Shown: positions 7,723 through 16,254 of the stretch, piece by piece
How positions within the stretch are numbered: the stretch's first letter is position 1
How the letters are laid out: each line of letters starts with the position of its first letter
Source of the DNA: Streptomyces pristinaespiralis
GTDB taxonomy: Bacteria; Actinomycetota; Actinomycetes; Streptomycetales; Streptomycetaceae
DNA: 64,000 nt
Reading direction: 5' to 3'
Assembly: GCF_001278075.1 (NCBI RefSeq)
Contig: NZ_CP011340.1
Location: forward strand, 6,259,501-6,323,500
Notes under the pieces: generated by a model
The model's database searches: none
The model's input: only the letters and a program-made list of their open reading frames with translations
What the model was told of the DNA's origin: nothing
Program-made: the position numbers and the translations under genes

Positions 7723-8730
7723 GTGGAAATCCTCGCCTTCGGCGTCCAGGCCGACGAAAAGCCGCTCATCGAGAAGGCCTTCGCGGATCTCCCCGGGGGC
7801 GTCCGGTGCCTGGACGTGTTCCTCGACGCGGACACCGCCGCCATCGCCGCCGGCCACGAGGTGATCTCCACCAGCGTCAACGCCCAGTTGGACGCCGAGG
7901 TGCTGCGGACACTCGCCGTCGGCGGCACGAGGATGATCGCCCAGCGTTCCACCGGCTTCAACAACATCGACCTCGAGGTGGCCGAGCGGCTCGGACTCAC
8001 CGTCGCCAGGGTGTCGTACTACTCGCCGTACTCCGTCGCCGAGTTCGCCTGGACGCTGACCATGGCCGTCAACCGGCGAGTCGTGCGCGCCGCCAACCGC
8101 ACCCGCGACTTCGACTTCCGGCTCGACGGCCTGATGGGCCGGGACATGCGCGGCCGTACCGCCGGTGTGATCGGCACGGGCAAGATCGGAGAGGCCTTCA
8201 CCCGGATCGCCCACGGCTTCGGCATGCGTCTGCTCGGCCTGGACGTCGCGCCCAACCCCGTCTGCGTCGAACTGGGCATGGAGTACGTCGACAAGGACGA
8301 ACTGCTCGCCGCCGCGGACCTGGTCAGCCTGCACGTACCGCTGATGCCCGCCACCCGGCATCTGATCGGCGCCCGGGAGCTGCGCGCGATGAAGGACGAC
8401 GCGATCCTGGTGAACTCCAGCCGCGGCGGCCTGATCGACAGCGACGCCCTCGTCGGCGAACTGCGCAAGGGCCGCTTCTCGGGGGTGGGCCTCGACGTGT
8501 ACGAGGCGGAGGCCGGGCTGTTCTTCCTCGACAAATCCATGGAGGCGGTCGACGACGACACCCTGGCCCGGCTGATGACCTTCCCCAACGTCCTGGTCAC
8601 CTCCCACCAGGCGTACTACACCGCGGACGCGGTCACCCAGATCGTGGACACCACCGCCCGGAACATCAAGGCCCACCTCGAGGGCCGGCGCGGCGAGAAC
8701 GTGCTCGTCCCCACCGCGCCCGCCCCCTGA
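7723..8730 (+). CDS. D-2-hydroxyacid dehydrogenase, D-lactate dehydrogenase type
   Basis: NAD-dependent reductase of 335 residues, closest by eye to fermentative D-lactate dehydrogenase (opening EILAFGVQADEKPLIEKAF). The Rossmann motif GVIGTGKIGEAF lies near residues 147-158. The catalytic triad is visible as Arg in NSSRGGLID (near 230), Glu in YEAEAGLFF (near 260) and His in TSHQAYYTAD (near 291). GTG 7723 is chosen because CCGGGAGAGA sits just upstream. It ends 12 bp from the convergent anthranilate synthase gene. Expected role is pyruvate/D-lactate interconversion; relatives act on other 2-keto acids. Confidence 0.88.
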   Translation: MEILAFGVQADEKPLIEKAFADLPGGVRCLDVFLDADTAAIAAGHEVISTSVNAQLDAEVLRTLAVGGTRMIAQRSTGFNNIDLEVAERLGLTVARVSYYSPYSVAEFAWTLTMAVNRRVVRAANRTRDFDFRLDGLMGRDMRGRTAGVIGTGKIGEAFTRIAHGFGMRLLGLDVAPNPVCVELGMEYVDKDELLAAADLVSLHVPLMPATRHLIGARELRAMKDDAILVNSSRGGLIDSDALVGELRKGRFSGVGLDVYEAEAGLFFLDKSMEAVDDDTLARLMTFPNVLVTSHQAYYTADAVTQIVDTTARNIKAHLEGRRGENVLVPTAPAP

Positions 8731-8742
8731 CGGCCCCTCCCC

Positions 8743-10608
8743 TCAGCCGACCAGCACACCCGCCAGCAGCGACGCCGTCAGCGCCGCGCCGTTCATGGTC
8801 AGCACCGACTCCGGATGGAACTGCACGGACGCGAAGCCGCCGCCGCGCAGCGCGTGCACGTCCCCGGTCGCCTCGTCCCGGCTCAGCTCGATCCGGTGCA
8901 TCGCGAGCTCGGCGGCGGTCACCTCGTCGCACCGCGCGGTGAAGCTGTTGTAGAAGCCGACGGTCTCCGGGCGGCCGAAGAAGTCGATCCGCTCCTGCGC
9001 CCCCTGGTACGGCTCGTCCTTGCGGACGATCTCCAGCCCCAGCTCCGCGGCCAGCACCTCATGGCCGAGGCACACGCCGAGCAGACCGTGGCGGTGCCCC
9101 TTCAGCAGGTCGGCCGCGAGGGCCCGCAGGAAGCGCATCTTCGCATCGGACGCGTCGGCCGGATCCCCTGGGCCCGGACCGAGCACCACGGGCCCCTGGT
9201 GGGCGAGGGCCCGCTCCCGAAGCCCCGGCGCGTCGTACCGCACCACGGTCACCTCCAGGCCGGTCGAGCGCAGCAGATGCGCCAGCATGGCGGTGAAGGT
9301 GTCCTCCCCGTCGACGACCAGGGCGTGCCCGGCGAGTCTCGCGGCCTGTTCCTGCATCCGCAGCCAGAACGGGGCGAGGTCGGCGCGGCGGGAGTCCAGG
9401 GCCGCCCGCACGCGTGGATCGTCCGCCAGACGCGGCGCCGGGCCGCCGGCGTCGGGCCGCCCCGGCCGCACCCCCAGCGCGGCCAGCACGCCCGCCGCCT
9501 TGGCGTGTGTCTCCGCGACCTCGCCGGCCGGGTCGGAGTGCCGCACCAGCGTCGCCCCGACCGGCACCCGCAGCGTGCCCGTGGCGTCGATGTCGGCGGT
9601 CCGGATCAGGATGGGCGAGTCGAGCGTCTGGGCGCCCGAGGCGTCCCGGCCGATCAGCGCCAGGGCTCCCGCGTAGTAGCCGCGGCCGCCCACCTCGTGG
9701 CGTTCGATGACCCGGCAGGCGTTCTGCAGGGGGGAGCCCGTGACCGTGGCGGCGAACATCGTCTCCTTCAGCACCTCGCGCACGTCCAGGGACGAGCGTC
9801 CCCGCAACTCGTACTCGGTGTGGGCGAGATGGGCCATCTCCTTCAGCCGGGGCCCCACCACCACACCGCCCATGTCGCCGACCGTGCACATCATCTTCAG
9901 CTCCTCGTCGACCACCATGGAGAGCTCCTCGCGCTCCTTGCGGTCGTCGAGGAAGGTGAGCAGCGCCTCCGCGGTCGGCCCGCCGGGCGGATACCGGAAG
10001 GTCCCGCTGATCGGGTTCATGACGACCGTGCCGCCGCTCATCCGCACATGCACCTCCGGGCTGGCCCCGACCAGCGTGCGCCCGCCCGTATGGACGACGA
10101 AGGTCCAGTACGCGCCGCGCTCGCCGGTCAGCAGGCGCCGGAACAGGGCGAGCGCGTCGGCCCGGCCGAAGCCGTCGATCTGCCCGGTGAAGGTGCGCCG
10201 GATCACGAAGTTGGCGCCTTCGCCCTGCCCGATCTCGTCCTCGACGACCCGCCGCACGATGTCCGCGTACTCCTCGTCGCCGACGTCGAACGTGCCGCCC
10301 TCGACCCGCACCTCGTGCCGGGGGAGTTCCTCCAGGACCTTCTCCAGGGCGAGTTCATGGCTTTCGCGGGCGACCAGCACCGCGAGCGGCGTGCCGTCGT
10401 CGGTCACGTCGAAGCCGCGCTCCGCGATCTGGCGGAAGGGGACGAGCGCCAGGGAGGGCTGCTCGCCCACCGGGATGTCGGCCAGGCGCGCGGCCTCGTG
10501 GACGTCGCCGATCAGCACCTCGACGGTGCCGTGGTCGCGGCCCGGCGTACGGCGGTGCAGCAGGGCGAACGGGGGGCAGTCGTCGTCGAGCAGTCGTCCG
10601 ATGAGCAT
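8743..10608 (-). CDS. trpEG: Fused anthranilate synthase (TrpE-TrpG)
   Basis: Makes anthranilate from chorismate and glutamine, the first committed step of tryptophan synthesis. One 621-residue chain joins a chorismate-binding domain (about 95-390; PISGTFRYPPGG, then KERELSM-like and GSPLQNACRVIE segments) to a class I glutamine amidotransferase domain (about 430-621; GVCLGHEVLA with nucleophile C513, and VQFHPES). Size and layout resemble PhzE-type fusions more than the longer rhizobial TrpEG. I see no classical LLES-type tryptophan feedback motif at the N-terminus. A leader peptide with three consecutive Trp codons and an attenuator hairpin precede it, supporting a genuine tryptophan role. 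Confidence 0.9.
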   Translation of the reverse strand: MLIGRLLDDDCPPFALLHRRTPGRDHGTVEVLIGDVHEAARLADIPVGEQPSLALVPFRQIAERGFDVTDDGTPLAVLVARESHELALEKVLEELPRHEVRVEGGTFDVGDEEYADIVRRVVEDEIGQGEGANFVIRRTFTGQIDGFGRADALALFRRLLTGERGAYWTFVVHTGGRTLVGASPEVHVRMSGGTVVMNPISGTFRYPPGGPTAEALLTFLDDRKEREELSMVVDEELKMMCTVGDMGGVVVGPRLKEMAHLAHTEYELRGRSSLDVREVLKETMFAATVTGSPLQNACRVIERHEVGGRGYYAGALALIGRDASGAQTLDSPILIRTADIDATGTLRVPVGATLVRHSDPAGEVAETHAKAAGVLAALGVRPGRPDAGGPAPRLADDPRVRAALDSRRADLAPFWLRMQEQAARLAGHALVVDGEDTFTAMLAHLLRSTGLEVTVVRYDAPGLRERALAHQGPVVLGPGPGDPADASDAKMRFLRALAADLLKGHRHGLLGVCLGHEVLAAELGLEIVRKDEPYQGAQERIDFFGRPETVGFYNSFTARCDEVTAAELAMHRIELSRDEATGDVHALRGGGFASVQFHPESVLTMNGAALTASLLAGVLVG

Positions 10609-10659
10609 GCGGGGTGTTCCTTCCGGATGGGGAGGAACGGCCGCTGTCGGGAAAACAGT

Positions 10660-10684
10660 GAAGGCCGCCCCTCGGGCGGCCTTC
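10660..10684 (-). terminator. trp attenuator terminator
   Basis: Perfect 11-bp stem (10660-10670 with 10674-10684) and a 3-nt loop. Read on the minus strand it is followed by ACTGTTTTCCC. It lies between the Trp leader peptide stop (10705) and the trpEG start (10608), the position of a transcription attenuator. Alternative pairing with the leader coding region was not worked out in full. Confidence 0.85.
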
Positions 10685-10704
10685 GCGATCGGTGCTGCGC
10701 GCGA

Positions 10705-10767
10705 TCAGGAAGCAGTGGGCCGCCGGAGTGCGGTCCACCACCAGTTCTGGATCTGCTGCGCGAACAT
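10705..10767 (-). CDS. trpL: Tryptophan leader peptide
   Basis: A 20-residue reading frame with the core NWWWTA: three tandem TGG codons in the middle, ATG at 10767 and TGA at 10705. Ribosome stalling at these codons under tryptophan shortage is expected to prevent formation of the terminator hairpin at 10660-10684. The peptide itself has no expected function. The Shine-Dalgarno is weak (GTCGGCGAC directly upstream). The Trp run, the spacing and the downstream hairpin together make the assignment strong. It was identified by reading the short frame upstream of trpEG. Confidence 0.88.
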   Translation of the reverse strand: MFAQQIQNWWWTALRRPTAS

Positions 10768-10786
10768 GTCGCCGACGATAACGCAT

Positions 10787-10843
10787 CCGCCCGCGTCGGC
10801 GGGGCGCGTCCCACGATGAGGACGGCCCCGCCGACGCGGGCGG
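10787..10843. terminator. 19-bp perfect inverted repeat between amidase gene and trp leader
   Basis: Arms at 10787-10805 and 10825-10843 are perfectly complementary with a 19-nt loop. The element starts 19 bp downstream of the amidase stop and ends 19 bp before the leader start codon. It most likely terminates the amidase transcript. It overlaps the place where the trp promoter or 5' leader should be, so it may also sit in the trp transcript. Confidence 0.7.
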
Positions 10844-10862
10844 AGTGTGCGAGGTGCGCGGG

Positions 10863-13646
10863 TCAGATCAGCGTGTTGTAGATCTGCCAGCCGTTGCCGA
10901 CCGAGGTCCGGGCGGCGAAGGGAGACGTCGGGACGCCGGTGCCCTTGTAGAACCACAGCGCGCCGGACGGCTCACGGCCGACCATGTCGGCGATGCCGTC
11001 CTTGTTCAGGTCCCCGGTGGAGACCAGCATGTCGAACATGTTCCAGCCGCCGCCGACCCGGATGCGCGCGGCGAACGGCGCCGCCGAGTTGCCGGTACCC
11101 CGGTAGAACCACAGGTAGCCGGACTTGTCCCGGCCGACCGCGTCGGCCTTGCCGTCCTTGTCGAGGTCACCGGTGGCGACGAGCATGTTGTACGTCTGCC
11201 AGCCGTCGCCGACCTTGGTGCGGCGGGCGAAGGGGGCGGACGGGACGCCGGTGCCCTTGTAGAACCACAGGGCGCCGGACGGCTCACGGCCCAGCATGTC
11301 GGAGAGGCCGTCGCCGTCGAGGTCCTGCGAGCCGACGATCATGTTGAACATGTTCCAGCCGGGACCGACGTTGACGCGGGCCCGGAACGGCTGGTTCTTG
11401 TTGCCGCTGCCCTTGTAGTACCAGAGGTAGCCGGAGCTGTCCCTGGCCACCATGTCACCGGTGCCGTCGGCGCGGAGCGGCCCGAGGTCGGTGATCGCGT
11501 TGTAGCCCTGCCAGCCGCCGCCGATCCGGTAGCGGGTGTAGAACGGCGTCGTCGCGCTGCCCGTGCCCTGGTACTGGTACAGCGAGCCGCCGGTGTCGCG
11601 GGCGAGCACGTTGAACCGGGTGGTGCCGGGGTCGGGAGCGGTGGGGGTGGCCTCCACGACGTCGGCGGCCTTCACCCAGGTGATCTTGTGGTGGAAGCGG
11701 ATCGGCACGTAGAGCGTGTCGCCTATGACGTTCTTCTGCTTGGAGCCGAACCAGTCGTCGCCCTTCACCGCGGGGCCGGCCTTCACGTAGGCCTGGCCGG
11801 AGGCGAAGGTGAACTTCGTCAGGTGGGCGTTCTCGTCACCGGGCGCCTCGAGGCCCGCGGCGGTGTAGGCGGCGGTCTCCGGGAAGGAGCGCCCGTAGAC
11901 CTTGGCCGACGTCGCACCGGCCGTGACCTTGACGGTCGTGGCACCGGGCACCGGGGCGGTGTACTGGCCGCCCGGGTTGTAGAACCAGGCCTTCTTGCCC
12001 GCGTACCAGATCGCCGTCCAGTTGGTGCCGGCCTCGGCGACGACGTAGGTGCCACCGGCGCGGACCTTGTTCCCGTAGTTCGAGCCCTCGGACCAGAGGG
12101 ACGTGAAATACGGGTCGGTCAGCGTCGACGCGCTTGTCGAGGGCGACGTGTAGAGGTAGCCGAAGTTGGACGGGCGGGCGGTGACTGCGTTGCCGCCGAC
12201 GGTGAGCTTCGGCTGGTTCGCCGTGGTGAACGGGGGAACGACACGGACCACCTGGCCGGCCTTGAGCGGACCGCCCGCGCCCTGGTCGCCCTGCGGGGCG
12301 CCCATCAGGCCCATGTAGTGGTTCCAGTCCCAGTACGGGCCCGCGTCCCAGTGGAGATTGGCCATGCCGGCGTCCGTCTGGAGCGCCACCTCGTCATGGC
12401 CGATGATGTGTTCGCGGTCCAGCGGCACGTTGTACTTCGTGGCCAGGAACTTCACCAGGTCGGCGGAGGACTGGTACTGGGGCTCGGTGTACCACTTGCC
12501 TTCCTTGATCGCGTAGCCCTCGTGCTCCACGCCGATCGCGTGCATGTTGTGGGTCCAGTTGCCCGCGTGCCACGCCAGGTGCTTGTTCTCGATCATCTGG
12601 GTGACCAGACCGTCCGAGGCGCGGATCAGATAGTGCGCGCTGCCCGGGACGTCCGGGTTCGTGAGCGCCGCGAGCGAGCCGTCGTAGCCGCCCTCGGTGT
12701 CGTGGATGACGATCTGCCGGATGTCCACGCCCTGGTTCGGACGGTCGCCGAGCGTGTAGTTGCGCTTGCCCGTGCTCGACGTGCGGGACGGCACGAAGTT
12801 GCAGTACAGGCCGACGGGGCACTCGGGCGTCGGGTCCGCCGTGGTGGACGCGTAGCTCGCCGCCAGCGGGACGTTCGCGGGTTTGACCGGCTTGACCGAC
12901 GGGTCGGCCGGCAGGGAGACCTGCTCGCCGTCCAGGGTGAGCTCCCGCTCGCCCGTCTTGATCGACTCGAAGACGCGCTTGGCGAAGAGGTCCGCGCCCT
13001 TCTTCTCCGGCGACTGGCTGTAGCGAGCCACTGCCGGATACCAGGCGCCCGGGTCGTCGGACAGCTCCGCGCCGGCCTCCTTCTGGTATTCCGCGAGCAG
13101 CGCAGCGCCGGCCCGGATGGACTCGGAGGTGTCGCTCTGGACCGCCTCGGGAGAGCTGTCGATCAGCTCGGCGGCCTTGTCCACGGTGTGGAGCCGGGGA
13201 TCGTCGGTGTCGACGGTGGCCTCGGCCAGGATCCGACGGACCTTGGCAGGGTCGAAGGACTTCTCGATCTCCGGCTTGCCGCTGCCGTTGAAGTGGGCGA
13301 TGGCCTCCTCGCCGACCTCCTCCGTCTCGATGTCCTCCGGGTCGACGTCCGTCAGACCCATCACGTTGTACGCGCCGGTGACGCTCGGCTCGCCGTCGTG
13401 GGCCTCCCAGCGCGTCTGCCGGTACGAGACCGCCATCAGCACGCTCTGGGGTACGTCGAACTCGCGCGCCGCCTGGGCGAACTTGCTCTGGAGCGACTCG
13501 TTCCGGCTGCCCTTGTCGTCGCCGAGACCGACGAGGTCGGGTGATGCCACCGCGACCGTTCCGATCGTCGCGGTGGCGACGACCGCCGCCGCCACCCCGT
13601 AGAAGAGCCGTTTCTTCTTGCGATCTCTGCGGTGCCCCTGGCTCAC
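10863..13646 (-). CDS. Secreted N-acetylmuramoyl-L-alanine amidase with FG-GAP/VCBS repeats
   Basis: A 927-residue exported protein. A basic N-terminus (RRDRKKKR) and hydrophobic stretch (about 14-35) form a signal peptide or anchor. Residues about 50-220 resemble a lytic-transglycosylase fold (VPQSVLMAVSYRQTRW, then GAYNVMGL, then SIRAGAALLAEY), but Gln77 replaces the usual catalytic Glu. An Amidase_2 zinc domain (about 300-450) contains IVIHDTEGG, HYLIRASDG, WHAGNW and IGHDEV. The rest includes an SH3-like region and at least five repeats of about 52 residues (DLDKDGKAD-type, ending LWFYKGTG). Expected to cut peptide from glycan in peptidoglycan outside the cell. GTG 13646 has AGGGGTG upstream; GTG 13652 is an alternative. 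Confidence 0.87.
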   Translation of the reverse strand: MSQGHRRDRKKKRLFYGVAAAVVATATIGTVAVASPDLVGLGDDKGSRNESLQSKFAQAAREFDVPQSVLMAVSYRQTRWEAHDGEPSVTGAYNVMGLTDVDPEDIETEEVGEEAIAHFNGSGKPEIEKSFDPAKVRRILAEATVDTDDPRLHTVDKAAELIDSSPEAVQSDTSESIRAGAALLAEYQKEAGAELSDDPGAWYPAVARYSQSPEKKGADLFAKRVFESIKTGERELTLDGEQVSLPADPSVKPVKPANVPLAASYASTTADPTPECPVGLYCNFVPSRTSSTGKRNYTLGDRPNQGVDIRQIVIHDTEGGYDGSLAALTNPDVPGSAHYLIRASDGLVTQMIENKHLAWHAGNWTHNMHAIGVEHEGYAIKEGKWYTEPQYQSSADLVKFLATKYNVPLDREHIIGHDEVALQTDAGMANLHWDAGPYWDWNHYMGLMGAPQGDQGAGGPLKAGQVVRVVPPFTTANQPKLTVGGNAVTARPSNFGYLYTSPSTSASTLTDPYFTSLWSEGSNYGNKVRAGGTYVVAEAGTNWTAIWYAGKKAWFYNPGGQYTAPVPGATTVKVTAGATSAKVYGRSFPETAAYTAAGLEAPGDENAHLTKFTFASGQAYVKAGPAVKGDDWFGSKQKNVIGDTLYVPIRFHHKITWVKAADVVEATPTAPDPGTTRFNVLARDTGGSLYQYQGTGSATTPFYTRYRIGGGWQGYNAITDLGPLRADGTGDMVARDSSGYLWYYKGSGNKNQPFRARVNVGPGWNMFNMIVGSQDLDGDGLSDMLGREPSGALWFYKGTGVPSAPFARRTKVGDGWQTYNMLVATGDLDKDGKADAVGRDKSGYLWFYRGTGNSAAPFAARIRVGGGWNMFDMLVSTGDLNKDGIADMVGREPSGALWFYKGTGVPTSPFAARTSVGNGWQIYNTLI

Positions 13647-13803
13647 GCCCACCCCTGGTCTGTTTTGTGTGATCCGTTTCGAAAACGCGCCGCAGGGTAA
13701 CACCACTCGATCGGGTGAACGTCCTCGAGGGACATTTCGGACCGCTGTCTCAGTCGCTGGGCACCGGGCCGGACAGGTGGCGGGAAGCCGTAGGGTTGTG
13801 CTT

Positions 13804-15156
13804 GTGACCGTGAACGCTAAGACCACCGCTACCGGTGGCAACACCTGGCGAAACCTGCCCGCGGCGCAGCAGCCCGAGTACCCCGATGCCGAGGCTCTGC
13901 GCGATGTGATCGCGGACCTCGAGTCGTATCCGCCGCTCGTTTTCGCGGGCGAGTGCGACCAGCTGCGCGCCCGGATGGGAGCCGTCGCCAAGGGCGAGGC
14001 GTTCCTGCTCCAGGGCGGCGACTGCGCCGAGGCCTTCGACGCCGTCTCCGCCGACCACATCCGTAACAAGCTGAAGACCCTGCTCCAGATGGGCGCGGTC
14101 CTCACCTACGCCGCGTCGGTGCCCGTGGTGAAGGTCGGCCGTATCGCCGGCCAGTACTCGAAGCCGCGCTCCAAGCCGACCGAGACCCGCGACGGCGTGA
14201 CCCTGCCGACCTACCGCGGCGACTCCGTCAACGGCTTCGACTTCACCGAAGAGGCCCGCATCCCGGACCCCGAGCGCCTCAAGCGGATGTACAACGCCTC
14301 CGCGTCGACGCTCAACCTGGTGCGCGCCTTCACCACCGGCGGTTACGCGGACCTGCGACAGGTGCACGCCTGGAACCAGGACTTCGTGAAGTCGTCCCCG
14401 TCCGGCCAGCGCTACGAGCAGCTCGCCCGCGAGATCGACAACGCGCTGAACTTCATGAAGGCCTGTGGCACCGACCCGGCCGAGTTCCGCACGGTCGAGT
14501 TCTTCTCGTCCCACGAGGCCCTGCTGCTGGACTACGAGTCGGCCCTCACCCGTACCGACTCCCGCACCGGCCGGCTGTACAACACCTCGGGCCACATGGT
14601 CTGGATCGGTGAGCGCACCCGTCAGCTGGACGGCGCGCACATCGAGTTCGCCTCCAGGATCCGCAACCCGATCGGCATCAAGCTGGGGCCGACGACGACG
14701 GTGGACGAGGCGCTGACCTACATCGACCGTCTCGACCCCGACCGCGAGCCGGGCCGGCTGACCTTCATCGTCCGCATGGGCGCCGACAAGGTCCGCGACA
14801 AGCTCCCCGAGCTGGTCGAGAAGGTCACCGCCTCCGGCGCGACGGTGGCCTGGGTGACCGACCCGATGCACGGCAACACCTTCGAGGCGGCGTCCGGCCA
14901 CAAGACCCGCCGCTTCGACGACGTGCTCGACGAGGTCAAGGGCTTCTTCGAGGTCCACAAGGCGCTCGGCACCCACCCCGGCGGCATCCACGTCGAGCTC
15001 ACCGGTGACGACGTCACCGAGTGCGTGGGCGGCGGCGACGAGATCTTCGTCGACGACCTGCACCAGCGCTACGAGACGGCCTGTGACCCCCGGCTGAACC
15101 GCAGCCAGTCGCTGGACCTGGCGTTCCTCGTCGCGGAGATGTACCGCGACCAGTAG
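13804..15156 (+). CDS. aroH: Class II 3-deoxy-7-phosphoheptulonate (DAHP) synthase
   Basis: Condenses phosphoenolpyruvate and erythrose 4-phosphate in the first step of the shikimate pathway. The 450-residue sequence is a typical plant-like class II enzyme: TWRNLPAAQQPEYPD at the N-terminus, then FAGECDQLR, FLLQGGDCAE, RIAGQYSKPRS, WIGERTRQLDGAH, GIKLGPTTT and a C-terminal GGIHVELTGDDVTEC with metal and substrate residues. The start is GTG 13804 (V-T-V-N-A-K); GTG 13810 is the next option. It is divergent from the amidase gene and ends at a strong terminator, so it is a single-gene unit. Chorismate from this pathway feeds the nearby trpEG. Confidence 0.95.
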   Translation: MTVNAKTTATGGNTWRNLPAAQQPEYPDAEALRDVIADLESYPPLVFAGECDQLRARMGAVAKGEAFLLQGGDCAEAFDAVSADHIRNKLKTLLQMGAVLTYAASVPVVKVGRIAGQYSKPRSKPTETRDGVTLPTYRGDSVNGFDFTEEARIPDPERLKRMYNASASTLNLVRAFTTGGYADLRQVHAWNQDFVKSSPSGQRYEQLAREIDNALNFMKACGTDPAEFRTVEFFSSHEALLLDYESALTRTDSRTGRLYNTSGHMVWIGERTRQLDGAHIEFASRIRNPIGIKLGPTTTVDEALTYIDRLDPDREPGRLTFIVRMGADKVRDKLPELVEKVTASGATVAWVTDPMHGNTFEAASGHKTRRFDDVLDEVKGFFEVHKALGTHPGGIHVELTGDDVTECVGGGDEIFVDDLHQRYETACDPRLNRSQSLDLAFLVAEMYRDQ

Positions 15157-15173
15157 CAGGGGCGATGTGCCGA

Positions 15174-15204
15174 TGGGGCGTGGATCGATGTGATCCACGC
15201 CCCA
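15174..15204. terminator. Terminator after aroH
   Basis: Perfect 13-bp stem (15174-15186 with 15192-15204) with a 5-nt loop GATGT, starting 17 bp after the aroH stop. Confidence 0.8.
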
Positions 15205-15248
15205 CCTGCGTATTCGGGGCTTTTACCCGCCCGGCGCTGCGGGTAAGG

Positions 15249-15267
15249 TTAGGTTAGCCTCACCGAT
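15249..15267. promoter_or_regulatory. Iron box (DmdR/IdeR-type operator) upstream of bfd
   Basis: TTAGGTTAGCCTCACCGAT matches the actinobacterial iron-box consensus TTAGGTTAGGCTAACCTAA at about 15 of 19 positions. It lies 45 bp before the bfd start. In Streptomyces such boxes bind DmdR1, which represses when iron is replete. The match is by eye. Confidence 0.8.
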
Positions 15268-15311
15268 CATCGGAGGGGCCGACCCTTCGATCCCGCCGGG
15301 AGGTGAACCGC

Positions 15312-15569
15312 GTGTACGTCTGCTCATGCTTCGGCATCACGGAGAAGCAGGTCAAGGAGCACGCGGAAGCCGGCGCCTGCACGCCCCGGCAGATCGCGTC
15401 CGTCTCCAAGGCTGGCACCGACTGCGGCTCCTGCGTGCGGCGCATCCAGGGGATCCTGGGCCGTGGCGCCTGCCCCCGCCGTGAGCTGCTGGAGCAGGGG
15501 AACGGCGCTTCCGTCCTGGCCGCGGAGCCGGACACCGACACCGCGCCCGCACTCGGCGAAGCCGCCTAG
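15312..15569 (+). CDS. bfd: Bacterioferritin-associated ferredoxin
   Basis: An 85-residue [2Fe-2S] protein that donates electrons to release iron from bacterioferritin. The four cluster cysteines are visible as CSC at positions 4 and 6 and CGSC at 38 and 41. The GTG at 15312 is chosen because a GGGAGG box ends 8 nt upstream; the in-frame GTG at 15303 overlaps that box. The C-terminal third is a disordered acidic tail. An iron box precedes it and the bacterioferritin gene lies convergently downstream, consistent with a mobilisation role when iron is scarce. Confidence 0.92.
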   Translation: MYVCSCFGITEKQVKEHAEAGACTPRQIASVSKAGTDCGSCVRRIQGILGRGACPRRELLEQGNGASVLAAEPDTDTAPALGEAA

Positions 15570-15620
15570 CCGGGCACTCGGCCCGATTCCGTCGGTCAGT
15601 GGCCGGCCAGGGCTCGTCGC

Positions 15621-16100
15621 CTAGGACTCCGGCTGTTCGATCAGCTGGGCGATGTAGAGCGACTCACCGAGCTTGTTGACCAGCTCCAGCTGCGTGTCGA
15701 GGTAGTCGATGTGGTGCTCCTCGTCCGCGAGGATCGACTCGAAGATGTTCGCCGAGGTGACGTCCCCCTTGGCGCGCATGACGTCGATGCCGCGCTTGAG
15801 ACGGTCGATCGCCTCCACCTCGACCTGCCGGTCCGCCTGGAACATCTCGGTGACCGTCTGACCGACGCGCACGTGGAACAGCCGCTGGTAGTTCGGCAGG
15901 CCGTCCAGGAAGAGGATCCGGTCGGTCAGCACCTCCGCGTGCTTCATCTCGTCGAAGGACTCGGCCCGGGTGTACTTGGCGAGCTTCGTCCAGCCGAAGT
16001 TCTCCTGCATCTTCGCGTGCAGGAAGTACTGGTTGATCGCGGTCAGCTCGGCAGTCAGCTGCTCGTTGAGGAACTCGAGGACCTCGGGGTCGCCCTGCAT
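15621..16100 (-). CDS. bfr: Bacterioferritin
   Basis: A 159-residue subunit of the 24-mer haem-containing iron store. Di-iron ferroxidase ligands are visible: E18, E51 and H54 (ESFDEMKHAE, residues 47-56), then E in EVEAIDRL (near 94), and E127/H130 in LADEEHHIDYL. M52 is the expected haem ligand. The ATG at 16100 has GGAAGGAG upstream. It is convergent with bfd, its reductase partner, with 51 bp between the stops. I see no clear iron box on the bfr side. Confidence 0.94.
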   Translation of the reverse strand: MQGDPEVLEFLNEQLTAELTAINQYFLHAKMQENFGWTKLAKYTRAESFDEMKHAEVLTDRILFLDGLPNYQRLFHVRVGQTVTEMFQADRQVEVEAIDRLKRGIDVMRAKGDVTSANIFESILADEEHHIDYLDTQLELVNKLGESLYIAQLIEQPES

Positions 16101-16254
16101 CGCAGAGGCTCCTTCCGCGCGTAAGTCTTGGCAGGTTCGCGCATCCTTGCATCGCGACGGTGGAGCGTCCAGTAAGTGCACGCTTAGTAGGAGTTGCCCG
16201 AATCGGCCCAGACCTGGTCATGACCACCCCTCCCGGTCTGTCACCATTGAAGGC

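Noticed and set aside
10845..13544. About 900-codon open frame on the plus strand opposite the amidase gene
   Set aside because: It is a mirror of the repeat-containing amidase coding strand, with no ribosome-binding site and no recognisable domain.
13655..13680. Half-site resembling a DasR (dre) operator, CTGGTCTG, upstream of the amidase
   Set aside because: Only one half is present; the second half of ACTGGTCTAGACCAGT is missing.
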